From Dehalococcoidia bacterium (GTDB taxonomy: Bacteria; Chloroflexota; Dehalococcoidia; Dehalococcoidales; W498), in the NCBI GenBank assembly GCA_030608125.1, contig JAUWEU010000001.1:1-21841 (forward strand): a stretch of 21,841 nucleotides of DNA, read 5' to 3'. The notes under the pieces were generated by a model that ran no database searches, had not been told where the DNA came from, and worked only from the letters and a program-made list of their open reading frames with translations. The stretch's first letter is position 1. Each line of letters starts with the position of its first letter. The position numbers and the translations under genes were made by a program. Below, in pieces: positions 14,680-21,841 of this stretch.

Positions 14680-14721
14680 ATGGCTCCTAAAGGAAGGACT
14701 TGTGGCTCCACAAGAAGCCAT
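14680..14721 (-). terminator. Nested hairpin after fdhE, possible terminator
   Basis: CTTGTG (14699-14704) and CACAAG (14709-14714) form a tight stem with a 4-base loop, enclosed by ATGGCT (14680-14685) and AGCCAT (14716-14721). It begins about 20 bases after the fdhE stop in the direction of transcription. A strong T run is lacking, so it may be a Rho-independent terminator of low strength or an mRNA end-stabilising stem. Confidence 0.4.
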
Positions 14722-14741
14722 CAAGAGAATACATTGTCTCT

Positions 14742-15605
14742 TCATCGCTTCACCCTAGTATAAGTCCTGTCACAGGGACTGTATCCATATTCCTGGGCTT
14801 GTGCATCAATATCAAAAGTAAATAAGCGCTCCAGAGGCAGCAAGACCTCAGATTTAGCTTGCCGTAGGTCTAAGGCTTTCAAATACCGTTTACACCTCTC
14901 ACATACATAGAGCCGATAGAGCCCTTCATCATCGGTGAAATAGGCTAGGGCATCCTGGTCCTGGGTGCCGCAATAGGGACACTCCAAACGTTGAAAGAGC
15001 CACTCGGCATCACAGCGAGAGCACAAAAGCCACCTTGCCCCACGCTCCTTATCCAGAAAAGCAAAGTCGGGATTACCCCCACAAATTGGGCAATATCCAC
15101 GCCGCCAGCGCTCTTGGTTCACCAAGCCAAGCAAGGCCTTAGAATAGCTGACCAGAAAAGGATTGAGAGTGGCGTGAATTATAGCCTCTAAAAGATGTTC
15201 ACTGACCTCATCAACTTCCATCAGGGAAAGCAATCTAGCTCCCTCGAACCATGCCTTAGCCGTTTCCTTGGAGAGAGGGGGACAGGGCTCCGGCTCCTTC
15301 AGGCTTTGGGGGAACTCACCAAAAAGCTCCGGATATGTAGCAAAGGCTTCAGTAACTTCGGCAAATATATCCTGTAATAGTGACCAATCGAGGGCAAGCT
15401 CATCAAAACCTATTAGCGGCAGTCCGTGCTCTATTCGTTCGCTGATAGCCTCGCTACTCAAACTAAGCTGGGGGATACCTATACGCTGCTCAGCCCTAGA
15501 TTGAATACGTAACAACCTTTGGTAAAACTCAATGAATTTAGGGTCAACCTCCTCTTTCTCTTTCCATTCTTCTAGCTTTCTAAGAATATTACTATTTGTC
15601 GGCAC
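14742..15605 (-). CDS. fdhE: Formate dehydrogenase accessory protein FdhE
   Basis: FdhE is a cytoplasmic, iron-binding rubredoxin-like factor needed to make active Tat-dependent formate dehydrogenases. The 287-residue protein has an N-terminal helical half and a C-terminal half with four CXXC pairs: C172/C175 (CPICGG), C195/C198 (CSRC), C209/C212 (CPYCG) and C235/C238 (CERC), as expected for the family. The start is GTG 15605, which overlaps the end of the cytochrome gene by 14 bases, with GGAAAG just upstream. It is the last gene of the fdh operon. Its presence beside a Tat-signal, selenocysteine-type FdhA supports a respiratory, exported enzyme. Confidence 0.93.
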   Translation of the reverse strand: MPTNSNILRKLEEWKEKEEVDPKFIEFYQRLLRIQSRAEQRIGIPQLSLSSEAISERIEHGLPLIGFDELALDWSLLQDIFAEVTEAFATYPELFGEFPQSLKEPEPCPPLSKETAKAWFEGARLLSLMEVDEVSEHLLEAIIHATLNPFLVSYSKALLGLVNQERWRRGYCPICGGNPDFAFLDKERGARWLLCSRCDAEWLFQRLECPYCGTQDQDALAYFTDDEGLYRLYVCERCKRYLKALDLRQAKSEVLLPLERLFTFDIDAQAQEYGYSPCDRTYTRVKR

Positions 15606-16266
15606 TTGGACTTTCCTTCATGCCTTTAGAAACTCTGTCGTACCATTTACCGTGGTGTGCCTTGGCATATTCAGCCGATACTTTACCGCGAGCCATAGAG
15701 CTCCACGCCCCGGTAGCAAGAGGACGCATAAGAGGATGAATCACAGACAGGTAAACATGGACAAAGAGCATAGCCCCAAGGGCGATGAAGGCTACATCGT
15801 GGACAAAGACACTCCATTGCAGAAGCGCAGCCGGTGCTGCGGTCTTGAATACCCACATAATTAACCCGCTCACCCCTATGACCACCCCGTAGACAATAAC
15901 CATTAACCACCACAGCTTCTGACCTGTATTCATATGGTCTTGAGGAGGCATAGCTTTCTCATCGCACAAGAAGTAATAGCGAGGTGCTGCCTTAAGCCAT
16001 TCTAAATCATCCTTTCCCCAGATGAAGGCTTCCTTTAATCCCTTCCAGCTTGCTTTCCAGTTAGTCAGCAGGTAGATGAGGGGTCCCACTACAATGATAA
16101 CGGCACAGACGCGGTGCAAGACGCGGCTCCAGTTATCCTGCGCCAGGAACCCCAAAGGAGGGATAAAGAGTATGAGCCCGGTGAAGAACAGAATTATGAA
16201 GGCACCAGCATTGAACCAGTGTAATATCCGAGTTGGCTTTCTATAGCGTTCAACCTCTTGCTCCAT
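15592..16266 (-). CDS. Formate dehydrogenase cytochrome b561-type membrane (gamma) subunit
   Basis: This subunit anchors the enzyme in the membrane and passes electrons between the FeS subunit and the quinone pool or another carrier through two b haems. The 224-residue protein begins with a short basic N-terminus and RILHWFNA, and has four hydrophobic helices (about 18-38, 52-68, 118-138, 157-176). The likely haem ligands are H16, H51, H156 and H170, and HPLMRPLATGAWSSM is a FdnI-like cytoplasmic end. fdhB ends one base upstream of its ATG, so the subunits are translated together. FdnI/FdoI of E. coli is the closest well-known relative by layout. Confidence 0.92.
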   Translation of the reverse strand: MEQEVERYRKPTRILHWFNAGAFIILFFTGLILFIPPLGFLAQDNWSRVLHRVCAVIIVVGPLIYLLTNWKASWKGLKEAFIWGKDDLEWLKAAPRYYFLCDEKAMPPQDHMNTGQKLWWLMVIVYGVVIGVSGLIMWVFKTAAPAALLQWSVFVHDVAFIALGAMLFVHVYLSVIHPLMRPLATGAWSSMARGKVSAEYAKAHHGKWYDRVSKGMKESPSADK

Positions 16267-16267
16267 C

Positions 16268-17086
16268 CTATTCCTCCTTCCTACCAGGTAGTTCTCTGGT
16301 CAATTTTGCTTCTCGGGCTATGAGGTAGTTCATCCCTAACCCCAATATAGCCAATCCGCCTACCGCCCAGCCTATAGGTTGAATCACGTCCTTCCAGGCT
16401 ATGGCTACCGCTGGAACCTGAGGAGCCACCGGAAGCCCATAGACCTCAGGGGAATCAGCAAGGACATACATTACATGTAAGCCCCCCAACTCTTTATCGC
16501 CATAGAAGTAGGCATTGGGATGTCCGTTAGCCTGTAGGGCTTGAACTCGTTCCCTGCCCACTGCCACTAGTTCATCACGGTCACCATATGTCAGAGCACC
16601 GGTAGGGCAGGTTTTGACACAAGCTGGCTCATAGCCTTCGGCAATCCGATTAAGTCCAGGGGCAGTGCAAAAGACACACTTATCCATTTTAGCTACGCCG
16701 GTCCACAAGTTGCGGTCACTTCGTGGCACATTAAAGGGGCAGAAATCGGCACAATAGCCGCAGCCGCTACAAAGGTCTTTATCATAGGCGACAAAGCCAA
16801 GTTCGTGGTAATAGAGAGCGCCAGTGGGACAAACCTTAACACAAGAGGCATCGGTGCAGTGCATGCAAGCTTGTCTAGTAAAGAGCCACTCTATCTTCCC
16901 GTTCCTTTTCACCTCAGGCATGAATTTGATCTTCAGCCAGGTCTGAGGTGAGAGGTCAGGGGGATTTTCATAAGTGCCGCGATTGGTGGTCTCTTCCGCT
17001 TCTAGTTCGTTCCACTGCTTGCAAGCCACCTGACACGCTCTACAGGCCGTGCATTTAGTAGCATCGTACAGTATCGCTTTAGCCAT
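16268..17086 (-). CDS. fdhB: Formate dehydrogenase iron-sulfur (beta) subunit
   Basis: FdhB relays electrons from the catalytic subunit to the cytochrome. The 272-residue protein has four ferredoxin-like clusters. C12/C15/C18/C22 is in CTACRACQVAC, C74/C77/C82/C86 in CMHCTDASCVKVC, C106/C109/C112/C116 in CSGCGYCADFC, and C137/C140/C156/C160 in CVFC ... CVKTC. One membrane helix lies near the C-terminus (about 236-258, GWAVGGLAILGLGMNYLIA), followed by a basic tail. There is no signal peptide of its own, so it would travel through Tat bound to FdhA. It starts at ATG 17086, one base after the fdhA stop. Confidence 0.96.
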   Translation of the reverse strand: MAKAILYDATKCTACRACQVACKQWNELEAEETTNRGTYENPPDLSPQTWLKIKFMPEVKRNGKIEWLFTRQACMHCTDASCVKVCPTGALYYHELGFVAYDKDLCSGCGYCADFCPFNVPRSDRNLWTGVAKMDKCVFCTAPGLNRIAEGYEPACVKTCPTGALTYGDRDELVAVGRERVQALQANGHPNAYFYGDKELGGLHVMYVLADSPEVYGLPVAPQVPAVAIAWKDVIQPIGWAVGGLAILGLGMNYLIAREAKLTRELPGRKEE

Positions 17087-17087
17087 T

Positions 17088-20000
17088 TTACGCCCTCCTT
17101 ACATTGCACAAGAAAGTCTTATACTCAGGGATGGTCGTGTTAGCATCACCAACGTGGGGAGTGAGGATGTTACCGCTGTCACCTGTAACCTTCCCGCTGT
17201 ATCCCCAGTGGTTGAGTACACCTATATGGTGAATCGTCTTCCCGCCCACTATCAGTGGTTGGAAGCGTTTGGTGACTACCGCTACTGCCCTAACCTCTCC
17301 CCGTGCTCCGCTTACTATGACCTTGTCCCCAGCTTTGATACCCTTTTCTGCGGCTAGTTCCTCGTCCATCTCCACATACATCTCCGGCATGAGCTCCACT
17401 AGCCAGGGAAGATTTCTGGTCATGATACCAGTCTGCCAGTGCTCGGTGCAGCGGTAGGTAGTACCGACATAAGGATATTCATCAGGTGTGCCCCTCTCAT
17501 TTCGGTATTTCCCGATGAAGGCACAGGGATTAGTCTTGGTGCCCGACATCAGGTTTCTATCTAATGGGCTCTCCCAGGGCTCGTAGACCTCAGGTAATGG
17601 TCCCTCGACACGTTCATAGCCCCAGAGACGTGCCACACCTTCCGGCTTCATAATGAAGGGCAGGTACTTCGCCCCCGTAGAAGCCTGGTTTATCGGTGCC
17701 CAGCCTCCATCGGGAACATCACCCTGCCATTTCGCCACAGGATCATAGCTGAGAATGACCGGGTGTTCGGAATCCCAGGGCACTCCGTCAAGGTCAACAG
17801 ATGCCCGGTTGTAGATAATTCGTCGGTTAAGCGGCCAGCACCAGGACCAGTTGGAATACAGCCCGATTTGCTTGGGATGTACGTCTACCGGGTTACGCTT
17901 CTTACATTTGTTGCCATCCGTCTCGGTATACATGTTACAATACAGCCAGTTGCCGGAGGTGGTAGTGCCATCGTCCTTTAATGCGCCAAAGCTGACTACC
18001 AGCTTACCGGTGGTCAGGTCGTAGCCGTTGACCTCTCTAGCCACCTTATCGGCATTGATATCTCCATAGTCCCAGACCAAGTCGGTGATGGCCTCACGCC
18101 CGGGTGCGGCGTTATCTACCTCATAAAGCTCCTTGAGCTTCAGCATAATAAGGCTCATTATCTCCAAATCAGACATAGCCTCTCCAGGTGGCTCCACTGC
18201 CTTATAGCGCCACTGCGCCCAGCGACCGCTATTGCTTATGCTCCCCTCCTTTTCATAAGAACAAGCTGCAGGGAGAACGAAGACTTCAGTGCTAATACCG
18301 GTCGGGTTTATCCCAGGGCGTCTCCAGAATTCGGCGGTCTCATTCATCCATATATCAGCGACAACTAGCCAGTCCAAGTTGCCTAATGCCTCACGCTCTC
18401 CATTGGAATTAGGACCGCCTACCGCCGGGTTCTGCCCCCAGCACCAGAGACCATTGATCTTGCCTTCGCCCATTGCCTCAAACATCCCGATGTGGGTGTA
18501 GTTTACCGTTGCCCTGGCTGACTTAGGCAGATAATGAAAGCAAAAGTCATTGTCCTTGGTAGCGGCATCGCCGTACCACGCCTTAAGCAGGCTGACGACA
18601 TACTTCTTTGAATTGCCCCACCAGTTGGAGCTTTTATCCCCAGCCAGACCCTGAGGTGTGATGGTGGCATCAACATGTTTCCCGGTTCGCTTAATGTAGG
18701 TATCAAGGTCAGTATCGCCTTCTACCGGCACATTGAGATATCCGGGCAGGATGTGCTCCAACAGGCACATATCTGTAGACCCTTGCACATTAGAGGTGCC
18801 CCGCAAGGCGTTGATACCGCCGCCGGCAACACCCATATTAGCCAGCAGGAGCTGGAGTATGGCATAGCCCCTGATATTCTGGGTGCCATAGGTGTGCTGG
18901 GTGGTGCCCATGGCATACATAATGGTGCCTGCCTTACCCTTTTGCCCCGTTGCTGCATAGGTCTGGCAAACCTCGAGATAAACATCTTTTGGCGTGCCGG
19001 TGATATCGCAGACTGTATCCGCATTGTAGCGGGAGAAATGTTCCTTCAATAGTTGGAATACACAATTGGGGTCTTTCAAGGTCGGGTCTGTAGCCGGAGT
19101 TTTAGTGTCGGCATACTTCCAAGTGTTCTTGGACGCAGCAGTATACTTGCCGTCCTTCACTTCGCCGAATAACCCGTCAGTGAATTTAAACCCAGAATTA
19201 ACAATAAGAGCAGCGTTGGTATACTGGGTCACGTACTCCATATTGTAATTGCCCGGGTTCTTCTCCATGTCGTTGAGGATATAGTTTATCATTCCCCCGA
19301 TAAAAGCGATATCGCAGCCCGACCTCATCGGGGCATAGATATCGGCCTTGGAGGAAGTGCGGGTGAAGCGTGGGTCAACGTTGATAAGCTTTGCCCCTCT
19401 CTCCATCGCCTTGATGACCCACTTGAAGGAGATGGGGTGATTCTCGGCTGCATTGGAGCCGATAATCATTATGCAGTCAGCATTTCTGATATCAATCCAG
19501 TGGTTAGTCATTGCCCCGCGACCAAACGTTTCCGCCAAACTGGCGACAGTAGCGGAATGTCATATGCGGGCGCAGTGCTCCAAATACACCACCCCAAGGG
19601 CACGGTTCATCTTGGTCAGCAGATAACACTCTTCGTTATCCAGCTCTCCACCACCAAGGCTAGCAATGACGTCGGTCCGGCTTGCCTCGGCAATCCAGTT
19701 GGCGTCACGAGTGGACTTGACTCTGTTTGCGATTGTCTCTATTATCCAATCCCACGACTTCTCCTCCCAGTTGGTTGCGTTTGAAGCCCGGTAAAGAGGT
19801 TTGATAAGTCGATATGAATTGAGTTTGCCATCTACTTGACGCACCTGAGCCATAGCTAACCCTTTACTGCATAGAGCACCCTCGTTGATGGGATGGTCAG
19901 GATCCCCCTCTATTTTGATGATACCATCTTCATAGGAGGTCACGATGGCTCCACAGCCAACAGCGCAGTAACAGCAAATGGTAGTTGTCTCCTTGACCTT

Positions 20001-20126
20001 CTTCTTCAGTGGTAAGGTTTGCGCAGGACCAGCTAGGGCTACATTGGGACTAAGTACCCCTAATATAAAGATACCACCAACCCCCGCTCCTGAGGCTTTT
20101 AAGAATTCTCTTCGGCTTAGTTCCAT
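17088..20126 (-). CDS. fdhA: Formate dehydrogenase catalytic (alpha) subunit, selenoprotein with Tat signal
   Basis: FdhA oxidises formate (or reduces CO2) at a molybdenum or tungsten bis-pterin centre. Read through the in-frame TGA at 19560-19562, the gene has one frame of 1012 codons, the same size as E. coli FdnG (about 1015). The N-terminus carries the twin-arginine signal SRREFLK (4-10) and a hydrophobic stretch. C51, C54, C58 and C86 bind the 4Fe-4S cluster. The TGA is residue 189, in HCARI-U-HSATVASL, exactly where selenocysteine-type FDHs have U; K88 and the His after U are conserved. TFGRGAMTNHWIDI follows. A SECIS-like hairpin begins 2 bases after the TGA. GGAGGG precedes ATG 20126. 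Ordinary gene calling would split it at the TGA. Confidence 0.96.
19530..19557 (-). promoter_or_regulatory. SECIS-like hairpin in fdhA
   Basis: Immediately after the fdhA UGA, TTCCGC (19557-19552) pairs with GCGGAA (19535-19530). Inside it, ACTG (19550-19547) pairs with CAGT (19542-19539) around the loop TCGC, about 14-17 bases downstream of the UGA. The size, position and coding location match bacterial SECIS elements, which SelB reads to insert selenocysteine. Confidence 0.8.
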
Positions 20127-20149
20127 AAGCTTCCCTCCATTAGACTAAT

Positions 20150-21841
20150 TTAAGCCCGGTGCACATCGCATAAGAATGCCCTAAACTCAGGAATGCCAGT
20201 GTTGGGATCACCTATACGGGGGGAAAGCAGATTAGCACTGTCCCCTGTAGATAACCCCATATACCCCCAATTCCACGGCAAGCTGATGTAGTGAACCGTA
20301 GTGCCATTCACTTGGTAAGGCTTAAGACGAGCGGTGACCACAGCTTTTCCGGTTATACTGCCACGGGCTGATTCCACAATAACGGTGTCACCACTGGCAA
20401 TCCCGTTCTCGGCTGCCAGTTCCTGACTCATTTCAATAAACATTTCCGGCATCAACTCTACCAGCCATGGCAGACGCCTGGTTATCGCTCCGGTATGCAA
20501 GTGTTCCACCAAACGGTGGGTAGTAGCCACGATCGGATAGTCTGCGGCAGTACCTTTGGCAATGGTTTCCCAGCTCTTGATAGCCGGGTTATTCTGTTGA
20601 GATGACATTGGATTCGCCACTGGGCTCTCCCATGGCTCATAATGCTCGGGGAAAGGACCATCAACTCTGCCTGGACCAAAGAGATATCCCCGCCCCTCGG
20701 GCTTCATAATAAAGGGGTATCCCCCGCCTAGACTTATAGGCGATGCGCCCCCATCGGCAACATCCCCCACCCAACTGCCACCATCCCATGAGATGACAGG
20801 ATGGGCAATATCCCAAGGTTTGCCGTCGAGGTCAACCGAGGCACGATTATACATGATGCGTCGATTCAGCGGCCAGGCCCATCCCCAGTTGGCAAAGAGT
20901 CCAATGCCTGAAGGATCAGTAGTGCCCCGCCGCGCTGCCATGTTGCCGTCCTCGGTATACATTCCACACCACAACCAGTTACCACAACTGGTGATGCCAT
21001 CGCTCTTGAGACTGCCAGGACTTGACAATAGCTTACCTGTGCTCAAATCGTAGCCGTTCATCTCCTTGGCTACAGTGTGCACATCGGGGGGATCACCATA
21101 ATCCCAGGTCAGATTGGTAATGGCTTCAGCATTCTTTTCAGTCTGCTCTGCATAAAGCTCTTTGAGCTTTAACATTAGCTTGCTTATTATCCACAGGTCA
21201 CTCTCAGCTTTACCAGGGGAGTCTGCTCCCTTGTAGCGCCACTGATTCCAGCGGCTGGTATTGCAGACACTCCCCTCCTTCTCCAGTGAGTGCGCCGCCG
21301 GCAGAAGAAAGACCTCTGTATCGCAGTCTGCCAACTGCCACACCGCAGCGGTTTCTGTTTCCCAGAGGTCAATTACCACCATCCATACCAGCTTTCTCAA
21401 TGCTTGGCGGGCTGCTGTGCTGTTCGGTCCGCTCACTGCAGGATTCATTCCCCAGCAGATAAGCCCTTTTACTACCCCGTCATCTATTGCCTTGAACAGG
21501 GGTTGCCAGGAATAGTCGCCACCTCTCTTGGGTAGATAGTTAAAGCTGGTATTGTGGTCTGTGTCACCATACCAGGCCTTGAGTATGCTGGCGAACCGAG
21601 CCTTGTTTTTACCATAGTCGGAAAAACTCTGTTCACCACTGCTAGCTGGTCGAACACTGCCTGCCCCAGGACCCCAATGATTGACCAGGCCTTGCAGGGT
21701 GCAGCCAAGTCCGTTTACTGCCCCGGTGATGCCATCCAGCCCACCGCCAGCCACTCCCATGTTACCCAGGAGAAGCTGCAATATGCCAAAGGTTCGAACC
21801 GTCTGGGTGCCAGTGCTGCGCTGGCAGGCATTAGACGAGAA
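20150..21841 (-). CDS. Second formate dehydrogenase alpha-subunit paralogue, C-terminal part (runs off the right edge)
   Basis: The frame is open from the right edge to TAA at 20150-20152, giving 563 residues without the N-terminus; a TTG at 21781 is internal, not a start. It aligns along its length with the C-terminal half of FdhA: GTQTVRTFGILQLLLGNMGVAGGG, CWGMNPAVSGPNS, a molybdopterin-binding GDTVIVESARG segment, and the ending IPEFRAFLCDVHRA (FdhA ends IPEYKTFLCNVRRA). It belongs to the same bis-pterin oxidoreductase family. The residue at its Sec/Cys position and any Tat signal lie outside the window. It ends 23 bases before the fdhA ATG, so two alpha subunits stand in tandem before a single beta and gamma pair. 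They may be alternative catalytic subunits, or a Sec and a Cys version of one enzyme. Confidence 0.92.
   Translation of the reverse strand, partial: FSSNACQRSTGTQTVRTFGILQLLLGNMGVAGGGLDGITGAVNGLGCTLQGLVNHWGPGAGSVRPASSGEQSFSDYGKNKARFASILKAWYGDTDHNTSFNYLPKRGGDYSWQPLFKAIDDGVVKGLICWGMNPAVSGPNSTAARQALRKLVWMVVIDLWETETAAVWQLADCDTEVFLLPAAHSLEKEGSVCNTSRWNQWRYKGADSPGKAESDLWIISKLMLKLKELYAEQTEKNAEAITNLTWDYGDPPDVHTVAKEMNGYDLSTGKLLSSPGSLKSDGITSCGNWLWCGMYTEDGNMAARRGTTDPSGIGLFANWGWAWPLNRRIMYNRASVDLDGKPWDIAHPVISWDGGSWVGDVADGGASPISLGGGYPFIMKPEGRGYLFGPGRVDGPFPEHYEPWESPVANPMSSQQNNPAIKSWETIAKGTAADYPIVATTHRLVEHLHTGAITRRLPWLVELMPEMFIEMSQELAAENGIASGDTVIVESARGSITGKAVVTARLKPYQVNGTTVHYISLPWNWGYMGLSTGDSANLLSPRIGDPNTGIPEFRAFLCDVHRA

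Noticed and set aside
1..21841. CRISPR arrays, tRNA or rRNA genes, insertion sequences, prophage or attachment sites
   Set aside because: No regularly spaced repeats, cloverleaf, transposase, integrase or terminal repeats were recognised by reading; a dedicated scan could still find weak ones.

Overview
The window looks like a chromosomal piece of a strictly anaerobic bacterium that uses the Wood-Ljungdahl pathway. It carries acetyl-CoA synthase (acsB), the corrinoid iron-sulfur protein large subunit (acsC), a methyltetrahydrofolate methyltransferase (acsE), a Tat-exported formate dehydrogenase with an in-frame UGA (selenocysteine) codon, and an HdrA remnant. The gene set and protein style fit an uncultured Chloroflexota/Dehalococcoidia-like lineage. 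That placement is inference from general resemblance; an acetogenic or syntrophic lineage elsewhere is possible. No rRNA, tRNA, CRISPR array or insertion sequence was recognised.

Layout. (1) 1-5285, + strand: the tail of an upstream gene (possibly the CODH catalytic subunit), then acsB, acsC, acsE and a DUF3786 protein, closely packed like an operon. (2) 5286-6353: a radical-SAM gene stub cut short by a stop, a GYD-domain protein gene, and a 479-base gap with repeats and a good sigma70-type promoter. (3) 6354-8477, + strand: an SDR dehydrogenase and a thiolase, i.e. the enzymes that make or use acetoacetyl-CoA and 3-hydroxybutyryl-CoA. (4) 8685-12391, - strand, convergent with (3): class III polyhydroxyalkanoate synthase genes phaC and phaE (ATGA overlap), a truncated second phaE fused to a phasin scrap, a phasin-like gene, and a PadR regulator with a near-perfect promoter containing direct repeats. 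(5) 12681-14469, - strand: a decayed hdrA 3' end, tatC, a TatB-like gene and tatA, with their own promoter. (6) 14742-21841, - strand: fdhE, a cytochrome b561-type subunit, the four-cluster FeS subunit fdhB, the selenoprotein fdhA, and the C-terminal half of a second fdhA paralogue that runs off the right edge.

How they may work together. The formate dehydrogenase catalytic subunit has a twin-arginine signal, so it should be exported with its FeS partner by the Tat system encoded just downstream, and feed electrons into the membrane through cytochrome b. AcsE, AcsC and AcsB make acetyl-CoA from methyl-THF and CO, or run in reverse. Thiolase, SDR and PhaCE could divert acetyl-CoA and reducing power into polyester storage, with the phasin on the granule and PadR as a plausible local regulator.

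The most useful non-routine observations are: the TGA-split fdhA with a SECIS-like hairpin; tandem fdhA paralogues; the phaE/phasin recombination scar; the three-lesion hdrA pseudogene abutting tatC; the radical-SAM stub; and the repeat-rich promoter regions at about 5880-6060 and 12441-12473. I did not see a clearly unprecedented system.
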